A stretch of 64,000 bases of DNA from Clostridiaceae bacterium JG1575. Lineage in GTDB: Bacteria; Bacillota; Clostridia; Clostridiales; Clostridiaceae. Location: positions 41,871 through 105,870 of the forward strand of contig LQGW01000051.1 of assembly GCA_002838815.1 (NCBI GenBank), read 5' to 3'. Position 1 is the stretch's first letter. Every line of letters begins with the position of its first letter. The translations under genes were made by a program, and so were the position numbers. This document shows, in pieces, positions 1 to 8,796 of the stretch. The notes below the pieces were generated by a model that saw only the letters and a list, made by a program, of their open reading frames with translations, ran no database searches and was not told the origin of the DNA.

Positions 1-1
1 G

Positions 2-757
2 GTGGCGGGCTGTCCCAAGTTAAAGTACTTATGCGTTGCCTTTACCGGCTGCGATCACGTGGATTTGGACGCCTGTCGCGCCCGAGGCATTCAGGTGGCC
101 AATGCCAGCGGCTACTCTACGGCAGCCGTGTCGGAATTGGTCTTTGCCCTGGCGCTCTCCTTGATGCGTCAGCTTCTCGTTTGCGATGCTCGGACCCGCT
201 CGGGAGCGGCTCGGGGCAGTCTCCTGGGATCCGAACTTAGGGGCAAAACCTTTGGGATCGTGGGTCTTGGGGCCATTGGCCAACGAGTTGCCACCTTGGC
301 CCAGGCCTTTGGGTGCCAGGTCCTTGCATCTTCCCGCACCCCTAAAGCGATCCCAGGGGTCCTTGAGGTATCCCTGGAAGAGCTGTTGCGCCGCTCGGAT
401 GTGGTGTCGCTGCATCTGCCGTTGGTTCCTGAAACCAAGGGGTTGCTCAATCAAGAACGCCTCGCCCTCATGAAGCCCGGCGCGTTGTTGATCAATACGG
501 CCCGAGGGCCCATTGTGGATTCTTTCGCCCTAGCCCAAGCGCTCAACGAAGAGCGTCTAGGCGGCGCCGCCATCGATGTGTTTGAAGGGGAGCCGCCACT
601 GCCCAAGGACCACCCGCTGCTGACGGCGAAGAATACCCAACTTGCTCCTCATGTGGCCTATGCGACGCATGAATCCATGGAACGGCGCGCCGCCATCGTC
701 TGTGAGAATCTGCGCAGCTACCTTGCCGGATCGGCGCAAAACCTCGTCTTGAATTAG
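2..757 (+). CDS. D-2-hydroxyacid dehydrogenase, 5'-truncated by the window edge
   Basis: NAD(P)-dependent oxidoreductase of the D-isomer 2-hydroxyacid dehydrogenase family, which interconverts 2-hydroxy acids and 2-oxo acids in the cytoplasm. The visible 251 residues hold the Rossmann motif GIVGLGAIGQ (about residues 85-94), the catalytic Arg in NTARG, the Glu in IDVFEGEPP and the catalytic His in APHVAY. Family members are usually 310-330 residues, so about 65 N-terminal residues lie upstream. The GTG at position 2 is merely the first in-frame start-like codon, not a believable start. Substrate (lactate, glycerate, phosphoglycerate or other) cannot be told. A terminator-like hairpin follows within 70 bases. 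Confidence 0.9.
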   Translation: MAGCPKLKYLCVAFTGCDHVDLDACRARGIQVANASGYSTAAVSELVFALALSLMRQLLVCDARTRSGAARGSLLGSELRGKTFGIVGLGAIGQRVATLAQAFGCQVLASSRTPKAIPGVLEVSLEELLRRSDVVSLHLPLVPETKGLLNQERLALMKPGALLINTARGPIVDSFALAQALNEERLGGAAIDVFEGEPPLPKDHPLLTAKNTQLAPHVAYATHESMERRAAIVCENLRSYLAGSAQNLVLN

Positions 758-824
758 GTCCAAGGCGTTGCATAAACCGTGGACGCTGGCGGCATAATAA
801 AAGGGATCCTCGGATCTTGCAATC

Positions 825-860
825 GGGACGGAGGCCCTTTGGGGCGTCCCCCCTTTTTTC
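825..860 (+). terminator. Rho-independent terminator of the dehydrogenase gene
   Basis: GGGACG at 825-830 pairs with CGTCCC at 845-850, followed by CCC and a run of six T. It lies just downstream of the plus-strand stop codon at 757. Confidence 0.6.
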
Positions 861-864
861 TTTC

Positions 865-918
865 CATCCAAAAGCCCTGCAAGGCCAAAGCTTCTTGGCC
901 TTGCAGGGCTTTTGGATG
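865..918. repeat. Perfect 24-bp inverted repeat between convergent genes
   Basis: Bases 865-888 are the exact reverse complement of 895-918, with a 6-base loop (AGCTTC). The hairpin lies between two convergent genes and carries AAAA/TTTT within its stem, so it may act as a bidirectional terminator. A stem this long without mismatch is unusual for a simple terminator. Confidence 0.8.
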
Positions 919-988
919 AAATGGAATTCGCCGAGCCTCTTTGAGTGCTAAGGGGCGAAGGGATTGGGGATGGCTTTTTCAATCCTTT

Positions 989-2308
989 TTATTTTCGGGC
1001 GAAGCCGGCGGCAATGCGCAAAAACGGCAGGGAGGAGCGCTTGGGTCGGCCGGGGCCGCTTTTGGCGGCGGGATCCCGCCGCCAGCGTATGAGAAAGGCC
1101 AGGGCGCCTAAAAGGCGGATGGCAGCGGATACGTAGAGGGCATGGTAGACGCTGAAGGTCTTTAAAATCAGCTCCCCTAAAAAGGGTGAGATAAAGAGGG
1201 TGACGTTGGTTAAGGTGGTGTGTAAGGCCGTGCACATCATGACCTCCTCGGGCGGCGCAGATTCTAGGAGCGAGCCCAAAATGACCACTGTTACTCCAGA
1301 GGTGAAGATGCCCATGGAGATGCTCATAATGGCGTTGATGGGCAACGTTCGAGATAGGGCGTAAAGGACGGGACTGATGGCCATACCCATACAGACCACG
1401 GCGGTGGTGAACTTATAGCCGTGGCGGCGGATGTGGTTGGCCCAGAAATTGTAAGAAAGAACCATGAAGAGCGAACTCATGACGTTGATGAGGGTCAGCC
1501 AAAGTTCGTTGGCTTTTAAGACGTTGATCTGATAGAAGTTGAAGAGCGGCCAGCCCATTTGCCAGCCAAAGTGAAAGAGCAGCGAGCAAAGAAGAAAGCT
1601 GCGGAATTCCCGATGGGCCAGAGCCGACTGGAAGGAGGCCTTGGGGGAGAATTTTTTTTGCGGCGGGGGCGTCGTCACTTCGTGAATCTTCGAGAGGGTA
1701 CGGATTTCGAAGAGGCCGAAGACGACGGAGCTCAAAAAAAAGAGTTGATAGATGAGAAGCACCGCTTGATTGTTTTTGGGATCGGGCAAGCTCAGCACAA
1801 ATCCCGCCAAAGCGGAAAAGCAAATCATGATCACCTGGGAGAGCTTGTTGCGGGTGGAAAGGGCGCCCGCGCGGTCTTGGGGTGAAAAGATGCTGCCCGT
1901 CCAGCTTTGTAGAGCCGTCTGAGCGATGCTCTCGGGCAGGTTCATCAAGCTAAAGAGCACCACGAAGGCGTAGGCTCGCAAGGGCTGGGGAAGATAAGGG
2001 GTCGCAAGCAGAAGCAGGGGGAAAAACCGCGACAAGTAGAAGAAACGCCGCATGATGCGGCCCTTATTTTGGGCGCGAGAAATCAGTAGGATCCCCGGAA
2101 GGGTCGTCAGCACCGCCACGAATCCCGGCAAGGCATTGAACAGGGAATAGTGCAGGGAGGTGGCACCCAGCCGATCCATGAATTTTGGCGCGTAGGTACG
2201 AGAGAAGATGGTGACGATGGTAAAAAGGATTCCGTTGAGCGTATAGTATTTTAGGTTGTCGTCTCGGCCCAAAAGGCCCGTCAAGCGACGCTTCTTCGGT
2301 GGTTTCAT
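989..2308 (-). CDS. MFS transporter
   Basis: Integral membrane protein of about 439 residues with some 11-12 hydrophobic segments, a basic cytoplasmic start (MKPPKKRR) and a charged C-terminus. The two-half arrangement with a hydrophilic central loop around residues 200-220 (TPPPQKKFSPK) is typical of major facilitator transporters. The start at 2308 is chosen because GGAGGG sits six bases upstream; an in-frame extension to 2377 has no such site. Substrate is unknown, and no neighbouring gene points to one. Confidence 0.75.
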   Translation of the reverse strand: MKPPKKRRLTGLLGRDDNLKYYTLNGILFTIVTIFSRTYAPKFMDRLGATSLHYSLFNALPGFVAVLTTLPGILLISRAQNKGRIMRRFFYLSRFFPLLLLATPYLPQPLRAYAFVVLFSLMNLPESIAQTALQSWTGSIFSPQDRAGALSTRNKLSQVIMICFSALAGFVLSLPDPKNNQAVLLIYQLFFLSSVVFGLFEIRTLSKIHEVTTPPPQKKFSPKASFQSALAHREFRSFLLCSLLFHFGWQMGWPLFNFYQINVLKANELWLTLINVMSSLFMVLSYNFWANHIRRHGYKFTTAVVCMGMAISPVLYALSRTLPINAIMSISMGIFTSGVTVVILGSLLESAPPEEVMMCTALHTTLTNVTLFISPFLGELILKTFSVYHALYVSAAIRLLGALAFLIRWRRDPAAKSGPGRPKRSSLPFLRIAAGFARK

Positions 2309-2456
2309 AAGGAGCCCTCCACGATGCGTTAAAAAGAGCCCGAGCGATGCCAGGGCTATTGACCTTATTATACCCAAAGAAGGGAGGGATTGACAGCCAA
2401 GGCAAGGCCAAAGCGAGAAATCCCTCCCTTCTTTGAGGGGGGCGCCGGAGCAAGGG

Positions 2457-3947
2457 CTACTCCATTTCGGCGAAACGGTCCGTCAGTTCGTTGAGCAGAT
2501 CCTGCTTGGTCTGCCAAAGGTTTTTGGACAGATCGACGTAATACTTATGGGGGTTTTCCAAGCGCTTGACTTCATCCCAAAACTTGTTCATTTCGCCCTT
2601 GGAATACTGAGCGATGTCTTTTACGCTGGGGCTTTCGTAGACGCAGCGGCCTTGTTTGAAAATTTGAACCTGCAGCTGCTTGGCGTAAAAATGGCGAAGG
2701 GTCTTTTTCTTCCAGGTATAGATGGGGTCAAAGATCGTCAAGGGCGCCTGTTCATCAAGGACTTCATCATGATGGCAGATGACGTCCGCCAGGGCCAAAT
2801 CATCTTTTTGCGAGAAGATGCGATAGATTTTCTTAAAGCCCGGCGTGGTGATTTTTTCTTCATTCTCCGAAAGCTTGATGCGGGGGCTGGGGCGGCCCAT
2901 TTCATCGTCCACGGCCACGAGTTTATACACCCCGCCAAAGACGGGCTCGGATTTCGCCGTAATGAGGCGCTCGCCTACGCCGAAGCCGTCGATGCAGGCG
3001 CCTTGAGAGAGGACGTCCCGAATGATGAATTCGTCCAAGGAGTTGGAGACCAGGATTTTGACGTCGGAGAAGCCTGCTTCATCCAAAAGCACTCGGGCTT
3101 CCTTCGTCAGGTAGGTGATATCCCCAGAATCAATGCGGATGCCCCTGGGGCGATGTCCCTTGGGCACCACCACTTCGTTGAATACGCGAATCGCGTTGGG
3201 AATACCGGACTTTAGTGTATTGTAGGTGTCCACCAAGAGCGTGCATTGGTCGGGATAGGTTTTGGCATAGGCTTTGAAGGCCTCGTATTCTGAATCAAAC
3301 ATCTGAATCCAGGAATGCGCCATGGTTCCAGACACCGGGATGTCAAACATCATCCCCGCCATGGTGTTGGCCGTGCCGATGCAGCCGGCGATGACTGCTG
3401 CCCTTGCGCCATAGGTGGCGCCGTCGTAGCCCTGCGCTCTGCGAGAGCCAAATTCCATGACGCCCCGTCCCTCGGCGGCTCGTACGATGCGGCTGGATTT
3501 TGTTGCGATGAGGGTTTGGTGGTTGATGGTGAGCAACACCATGGTCTCCAAGAGTTGAGCCTGCATTACCGGACCCCGTACGGTGACAAGGGGCTCGTTG
3601 GGAAACACCGGGGTACCCTCTGGGATGGCATAGACATCGCAGGTAAAGCGGAAGGTGCGTAAAAAGTCGATGAAGGGCGCGCTGAATAGGTTTAGGCTCT
3701 GCAAATAGGTGATGTCTTCTTCGGTGAAACCCAATTCGTTGATGTATTCGATGAGCTGCTGGACGCCGGCCATGATGCCGTAACCGCCGTCGTCGGGGAT
3801 GCGTCGAAAATACATGTCAAAGTAAGCGATGCGATCTTGCATGTTGTTGTCCAGATAGCCATTGCCCATGGTGAGCTCATAAAAATCTGTGAGCATGGTG
3901 AGATTTCGGGGTTCCCGCACGTTGAAGCGGCGTTCTTTAAGATCCAT
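2457..3947 (-). CDS. pncB: Nicotinate phosphoribosyltransferase
   Basis: Catalyses nicotinate + PRPP + ATP to nicotinate mononucleotide, the first step of NAD salvage (Preiss-Handler route), in the cytoplasm. Family-typical stretches are LTDFYELTMGNGY near the N-terminus, the FGSRRAQGYDGA segment, and RIDSGDI near the phosphate-binding region. Length of 496 residues fits the long bacterial PncB2-like form. The start at 3947 (MDLKERRF) is preferred over the ATG at 4007 because a good promoter (TTGCCA, 17 bases, TATATT) overlaps the upstream ATG, which would leave that ATG untranscribed. It is monocistronic and divergent from the helicase gene. Confidence 0.92.
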   Translation of the reverse strand: MDLKERRFNVREPRNLTMLTDFYELTMGNGYLDNNMQDRIAYFDMYFRRIPDDGGYGIMAGVQQLIEYINELGFTEEDITYLQSLNLFSAPFIDFLRTFRFTCDVYAIPEGTPVFPNEPLVTVRGPVMQAQLLETMVLLTINHQTLIATKSSRIVRAAEGRGVMEFGSRRAQGYDGATYGARAAVIAGCIGTANTMAGMMFDIPVSGTMAHSWIQMFDSEYEAFKAYAKTYPDQCTLLVDTYNTLKSGIPNAIRVFNEVVVPKGHRPRGIRIDSGDITYLTKEARVLLDEAGFSDVKILVSNSLDEFIIRDVLSQGACIDGFGVGERLITAKSEPVFGGVYKLVAVDDEMGRPSPRIKLSENEEKITTPGFKKIYRIFSQKDDLALADVICHHDEVLDEQAPLTIFDPIYTWKKKTLRHFYAKQLQVQIFKQGRCVYESPSVKDIAQYSKGEMNKFWDEVKRLENPHKYYVDLSKNLWQTKQDLLNELTDRFAEME

Positions 3948-3995
3948 GTGGAGGTTCCTATCCTTTTCTGTTTGATGGTGGTTCGTATTACCCAT

Positions 3996-4024
3996 AATAT
4001 AGCCCAAAGGGCGCTATGTGGCAA
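3996..4024 (-). promoter_or_regulatory. Sigma-A-type promoter of pncB
   Basis: On the minus strand: TTGCCA (4024-4019), 17-base spacer, TATATT (4001-3996). It lies about 50 bases upstream of the ATG at 3947 and decides the start choice for pncB. Confidence 0.65.
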
Positions 4025-4078
4025 AGAGTTTAGCGCTTTGTTTGCCACGGGCCCATTTGAAAAAGAGAGGGTGGAACA

Positions 4079-5962
4079 ATGACTTTAGATCCATGGCAAG
4101 AAGCGGCTCGAACCAGCATCGCTCGGCAAACGTTGTTGGTGGCTCCGCCGGGTTCTGGAAAAACCACCGTGTTGTTGCAAAAAATCCACTTTTTAATGGA
4201 CGAGATCGGTGTTTTGCCCGAAGAGATGCTGGTGGTAACGTTCTCTCGAGCGGCCGCACAAACCATGGCGCAGCGCTTTGGCAAATCCGCTGAGACCACG
4301 CCGTATTTTGGCACCTTGCACGCATTTGCCCGTCGAGTTCTCTTGCAACAAGGGGAGTCGGCCCCGTTAATCACTCCGGCCCAAGCAAGAGAAGCCCTAG
4401 AGCAGGCGGCGTGTCGCTATGAGCTCTCTTTTTTGGCGGTGGAAAAGGCCTTGGGGGAGTTCTCCTGCGCCCGAGCGAAGAATCAGGGGGCCAAAGAGGT
4501 CCTTCCCTTGGCGGCCTTGGTGCGCGAAGACTATACAGCCTATAAAAAAGAACACGGTCTTTTGGACTTTGAGGACCTGCAAGAGCATCTATTGACCCTT
4601 TTGCAGGATCCCGTGAAGGGGCCAAAGATCGCATCTCCCTACCGCTGGGTGCTGGCGGATGAATTCCAAGATTTCAACGATTTGCAGCTGAGCCTTTTGC
4701 AGGAGCTGACCAAGAGGGCCTCGTTTTTTGGGGTCGGGGATGAGGATCAATGCATCTATGCCTTTCGGGGGGCGAATCCTCGGGCCATGGTGCACTTTTC
4801 CGAGTACTTTATGCAAGCAGAAGTGCTGTACCTTCGCCGCAATTATCGAAGCGCCGCCGCCATCGTACGCTTTGCCGATGCGGCCATCCGAAACAATAAG
4901 TTGCGCAACCCCAAGGTGATTGAAGGGGCCCGAAGCGAGGAGGGGACGGTGGAGATCCTCAGCATAGCCTCCGAAGAGGAAGCGGTAGACGCGGTGATTC
5001 GCCGCCACCATCGATGCGATCCACCCCCGAAGGATGCTCTCTTGGTACGGACCCATGCTCAAATGCAGGACATCGCTCGGCTGCTTTTAAAAAAGGGCGT
5101 GCCTTTTGGTCTTTTGGATCAGCCCTTCGATCCGTACCAGCGGCCCGCGCCTCGGCTTTTTTGTTCGTTGTTCCGCTTGGCCTTGGATGTTGAAGGCAGC
5201 ACAGGGCTTGAGGCCCTCACAGTTTTTCCCAAGGGATTGCCTCGGGGGATCCTGGCGCGTTATGAGGCGCAAAAAACGAAGGGTCTTCGTGCGCTGTTAG
5301 ACCCCGAGGGCCCTTTGACTCGGGATCAAATTCATCAGCTTCGACGGTTTTATAGGGACTTGGAGCGACTGCGCTCGCTTTCTTTAAAAGAAGCCATTGC
5401 TTATGCGCTCTACGTCATGAGGTATTATAAGAATCTCCAGGAGATGGCATTGAAGAGCGGGGTTCCCGCAGCGGATCTTTTGCAGGAGGTCCAAGAGATG
5501 GGTCAAGAGCTCTCCTTGGATCCATCCTTGGAGGAATTTGTCCGCTTTTTGGCGGGTTGGCAAGTGGTCCTTGCCCAAACGCGCCAGGAATTCGCCCTAA
5601 CCCTCTCCACCTTGCATGGAGTGAAGGGCATGGAATTTGACGGGGTGTTTATGATGGATTGCGTTCAAGGATCCATTCCCCATGAAAAGGCCGGCTCGGA
5701 TCTGGAGGCGGAGCGGCGTCTCTACTACGTGGGGCTGACCCGGGCCAAAGAGGCGCTGACGCTTCTTGTGCCCGAAACCTTAAAAGGCATCCCACAAACG
5801 CCTTCGCAGTTCTTGCCTGAGGACTGGGTCATAGGGGCAAGGGAAGTGGCCTCGAGCAAGCAAGGGAGGCGGTTTTATGAGGGGAAGGGACTTGCAGCAC
5901 TGAAAAAGATCGTTCGCGCGGGCAGGACCTTGGGAAGCTCCTCGTTGGGCGGCCGTCCTTGA
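4079..5962 (+). CDS. UvrD/PcrA/Rep-type superfamily 1 DNA helicase
   Basis: ATP-dependent 3'-5' DNA helicase family protein of 627 residues. Visible motifs in order: Walker A APPGSGKT (about 21-28), FGTLHAFARR (motif Ib region), DEFQDFNDLQ (motif II), GDEDQCIYAFRGA (motif III), NYRS (motif IV), STLHGVKGMEFDGVFM (motif V) and YVGLTRAKEAL (motif VI). It is shorter than standard PcrA (about 720 residues) and diverges in the 2B region, so it may be a repair or recombination paralogue rather than the housekeeping enzyme. The start has GAGAGGG about six bases upstream. Confidence 0.88.
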   Translation: MTLDPWQEAARTSIARQTLLVAPPGSGKTTVLLQKIHFLMDEIGVLPEEMLVVTFSRAAAQTMAQRFGKSAETTPYFGTLHAFARRVLLQQGESAPLITPAQAREALEQAACRYELSFLAVEKALGEFSCARAKNQGAKEVLPLAALVREDYTAYKKEHGLLDFEDLQEHLLTLLQDPVKGPKIASPYRWVLADEFQDFNDLQLSLLQELTKRASFFGVGDEDQCIYAFRGANPRAMVHFSEYFMQAEVLYLRRNYRSAAAIVRFADAAIRNNKLRNPKVIEGARSEEGTVEILSIASEEEAVDAVIRRHHRCDPPPKDALLVRTHAQMQDIARLLLKKGVPFGLLDQPFDPYQRPAPRLFCSLFRLALDVEGSTGLEALTVFPKGLPRGILARYEAQKTKGLRALLDPEGPLTRDQIHQLRRFYRDLERLRSLSLKEAIAYALYVMRYYKNLQEMALKSGVPAADLLQEVQEMGQELSLDPSLEEFVRFLAGWQVVLAQTRQEFALTLSTLHGVKGMEFDGVFMMDCVQGSIPHEKAGSDLEAERRLYYVGLTRAKEALTLLVPETLKGIPQTPSQFLPEDWVIGAREVASSKQGRRFYEGKGLAALKKIVRAGRTLGSSSLGGRP

Positions 5963-6037
5963 AGGATTTTGGCGTATTCCCTAGGGAAGCTGAAATTTTG
6001 TTATAATCAGGAGAATGAATGAAAGGACTTGATGCCA

Positions 6038-7000
6038 ATGAAATGTCAGATAGGACCCAATGACGCCGGTCAAACGGTGCAAAAATACGTTAAAAAACTC
6101 ATGAGGGATGTGCCGCTCTCGGCCATCCATAAGGCCTTTCGCAAGGGTGATGTGCGCCTGAACGAGCAAAAGGCAGACCCCAAGGATCGCTTGAGTGAAG
6201 GCGACGCCTTGGAAATTCGCTACCTGGATTCCCGAAAGGCAGAAACCCCCAAGGAATTCATCCAGGCCAGTGCGGACTTTAAAATCATCTATGAGGATGC
6301 TTCGCTGCTGTTTATTGAAAAATGGCCCGGGGTGTTGGTGCACCCGGACGGCTCCGAGGCGCCCAGCCTCACCGATTACGTGCTGTCCTACCTGGCTGAA
6401 AAAGGGGATTACAACCCTGCGGCCGAAAACACCTTTTCGCCCTCGCCCCTCAATCGTTTGGATCGCAACACCTCGGGCCTTGTCATCTTCGGCAAGACCG
6501 CTCAAGGGACAAGGGAATTTGCCGCACTGCAGCAGCAGGGGGGCTTAAAAAAGGAGTATACGGCCCTCATTAAGGGGCGCTTGGCCGATGGGATCCATGA
6601 AGCCTATATTGAAAAGGAAGAGGACCGCAACCTCTCCAAAATCTATGAGGAGCCAGGTCCCGGGCGCCGCCGCATCGCCATGGCGTCCAAAACCTTGACC
6701 TCCAACGGGATTTATTCTCTCGTAGCGCTGGATCTTATGACCGGTAGGAGCCATCAACTGCGTGCTCACTTGGCTCGCCTGGGAAATCCCATCGTGGGGG
6801 ATCGAAAATACGGAGACAAGGCCGTCAACGCCTTTTTTGATAATAAATTTGGCTTGAAGTTCCAGTTCCTCTATGCCTACAAAGTCACCTTCGGCCCCAC
6901 GGAAGGGACGCTGTCCCCCTTGAGCGGGCGAACCATCGCGGTGAAGCTGCCGCCTCTTTTTCGGAAGATCCGTAACGAAGTCTTCCGCTTGGACCTTTAA
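6038..7000 (+). CDS. RluA-family pseudouridine synthase (RluC/RluD type)
   Basis: Isomerises specific uridines of rRNA (or tRNA) to pseudouridine. About 320 residues: an N-terminal S4-like RNA-binding region (residues 1-75), then the catalytic domain with LNRLDRNTSGLVIFGKT, whose Asp after RL is the catalytic residue, and the later RSHQLRAHLARLGNPIVGD motif. The start is uncertain among TTG 6029, ATG 6032 and ATG 6038; 6038 is chosen because the family begins MKxxV/I directly before the S4 fold, with AAAGGA ten bases upstream. A TATAAT at 6002-6007 suggests its own promoter. The target nucleotide cannot be read from sequence. Confidence 0.88.
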   Translation: MKCQIGPNDAGQTVQKYVKKLMRDVPLSAIHKAFRKGDVRLNEQKADPKDRLSEGDALEIRYLDSRKAETPKEFIQASADFKIIYEDASLLFIEKWPGVLVHPDGSEAPSLTDYVLSYLAEKGDYNPAAENTFSPSPLNRLDRNTSGLVIFGKTAQGTREFAALQQQGGLKKEYTALIKGRLADGIHEAYIEKEEDRNLSKIYEEPGPGRRRIAMASKTLTSNGIYSLVALDLMTGRSHQLRAHLARLGNPIVGDRKYGDKAVNAFFDNKFGLKFQFLYAYKVTFGPTEGTLSPLSGRTIAVKLPPLFRKIRNEVFRLDL

Positions 7001-7033
7001 CAAGCCGCAGCATTCAAAGAAGAGGAGTTCATC

Positions 7034-8629
7034 ATGTCCCCCACATTAAAAGAAGAAAGCACCTCAGAAGGCTTTCTCGCGCTTACCCTAGCGTCTTTTT
7101 TGGTCAAGCTGCTCTCCCTGATCTATGTTCCGTTGTTGTTGTATTTGATCAAGGCCGAGGCTCATGGCGTCTACATTACCGCTTATGATTTTTTCGCCTT
7201 TGCCTTTGTCATTACCAATGAGGGACTGACCAAGGGGATTGCCCGCATGGTTTCCGACCGCATGGCCCGTGGCGATTTGGCCGGCGCCCACCAGGTCTTT
7301 CGCATGACCCGCCGGATGCTGCTGGTGTTAGGGCTGGCTGTGGGCGCGGCGTTGACCTTTGGAGCGGGCCCTCTCTCAGAGCTGGCGCAAGCCCCTAAGG
7401 CGCGAGAGGCTTTGACGCTGCTTGGCCCTTCCGTTGCGGTATGCTCGGTCTCCTCCGCCTATCGAGGCTATTTTCAAGGGCGCCGTGTTTTAAAGCAAAA
7501 CGCCATCAGCATGGTGCTCGAGCAAAGCGCCAACGTGCTTTTTTCGTTGCTGTTTGCGGTTCTTTTGCTCCCCATCTCCATGGAAATGGGGGTGGCTGGG
7601 GCGACCAGCGGGACCCTCTTGGGCGCCTTGCTGTCCGTAGCCTACCTCATGTGGGTGCATCGGCGAACCCAGGAGAGCCCGGAGGCCCTTGGCAGCGCTT
7701 TGCGGGAGAACCGCACGGTTTTAAGAACCCTTTTGGCCTACACCCTTCCCTTATCCATCGCCACCGCCGCCACGCAATTTGGCAACATCATCGACGTCAT
7801 CAACGTGAAGTCTCGCCTCGTGGTGAGCGGCTTAAGTACGGCCCAGGCAAATATTGCCTACTCGCAGCTTTCTTCCTGCAAGACCATGATCGCCGTACCG
7901 CTGACGGTGATGGCGGCCTTGGCCACCAGCCTATTTCCAGCCATTACCCGGGCGGTGGCCTTGGGGGATCGGGAAGAAGTGGCTCGTAAAGTCAATCTTT
8001 CGGTGAAGCTCAATTATCTTTTATGCTTCCCCTCGGCCGTGGGGCTGATGGTGGTGGCGGGACCGGCCAACCGGGCGATTTTTGATGGAGCGGCGGAGCG
8101 GGGCCTACTCATTGCCCTGGGCGCGGGGGTTGTGGTGTTCTCGGGCTTGATTCTCATCCAGACGGTGCTCTTGCAGGCCGCGGGTTACCAACGCCAAGTG
8201 CTCAAGCCGTTGATTTTGGGCATCGTGGTTAAGCTTTTATTCAATTACTTTTTGGTGGGCCAGCCCCAGTGGCGCGCACAGGGCGCCGTTGTGGGCAGCT
8301 ACGCCCAATCCGTCGTGACGTTTCTTTTGTGTGAGCGCATCATCCGAGGCTCCTACCGCCTCGCTGTGCCCCACGGAGCGCTGGCGGCCAAGGCGGCTTT
8401 GGGGTCATTGCTCATGGGCGCCGTCCTTTGGGGCGTGCAACGGCTCGTCCCGGTCGCCCCTGGGCGCCTGGCCAATGCCGGACTGCTTTTGGGCCTGATG
8501 GTTTTGGGAATCTTCACCTACGGAGCCTGGATTTTAGGGGCTCGGGCGGTAAAATTCCAGGAATTTTCAAATCTAGCCCCAAAACTAGCCCGAAAGCTTC
8601 CGCCGAGCTTTAAGAGATTCTTCGGCTGA
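7034..8629 (+). CDS. Polysaccharide/lipid flippase of the MOP superfamily (SpoVB/MurJ-like)
   Basis: Integral membrane protein of 531 residues with about 14 hydrophobic segments, typical of the multidrug/oligosaccharidyl-lipid/polysaccharide exporter superfamily. The N-terminal LTLASFLVKLLSLIYVPLLLY and the early Gly-Leu-Arg-rich loops (YRGYFQGRR after the fourth hydrophobic pair) resemble the SpoVB/YtgP branch that translocates lipid-linked cell-wall precursors. GAGGAG lies nine bases before the ATG. It follows the pseudouridine synthase by 33 bases, so the two are probably co-transcribed, and it ends with a strong terminator. Precise lipid substrate is an inference. Confidence 0.8.
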   Translation: MSPTLKEESTSEGFLALTLASFLVKLLSLIYVPLLLYLIKAEAHGVYITAYDFFAFAFVITNEGLTKGIARMVSDRMARGDLAGAHQVFRMTRRMLLVLGLAVGAALTFGAGPLSELAQAPKAREALTLLGPSVAVCSVSSAYRGYFQGRRVLKQNAISMVLEQSANVLFSLLFAVLLLPISMEMGVAGATSGTLLGALLSVAYLMWVHRRTQESPEALGSALRENRTVLRTLLAYTLPLSIATAATQFGNIIDVINVKSRLVVSGLSTAQANIAYSQLSSCKTMIAVPLTVMAALATSLFPAITRAVALGDREEVARKVNLSVKLNYLLCFPSAVGLMVVAGPANRAIFDGAAERGLLIALGAGVVVFSGLILIQTVLLQAAGYQRQVLKPLILGIVVKLLFNYFLVGQPQWRAQGAVVGSYAQSVVTFLLCERIIRGSYRLAVPHGALAAKAALGSLLMGAVLWGVQRLVPVAPGRLANAGLLLGLMVLGIFTYGAWILGARAVKFQEFSNLAPKLARKLPPSFKRFFG

Positions 8630-8656
8630 AGATGAAAAAAAGAGCGTCGTATCGGC

Positions 8657-8696
8657 GAAGGATTCCCTCACGGTGAGGGGATCCTTCTTCTTTTTT
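8657..8696 (+). terminator. Rho-independent terminator
   Basis: GAAGGATTCCCTCAC pairs with GTGAGGGGATCCTTC (one mismatch), followed by TTC and six T. It closes the pseudouridine synthase-flippase unit. Confidence 0.85.
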
Positions 8697-8796
8697 GCGG
8701 CGAGAGCTTCGCGGACGATGCCCCACGACTTGACGGGAAACGATATAATAGAAGAGAACACTTAGGAATTTGGCGACCAGAAGGGAAGGAACCGCT

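Noticed and set aside
2433..3215. 260-codon open frame on the plus strand
   Set aside because: Lies fully inside pncB on the opposite strand; its amino-acid pattern is the antisense shadow and it has no ribosome site.
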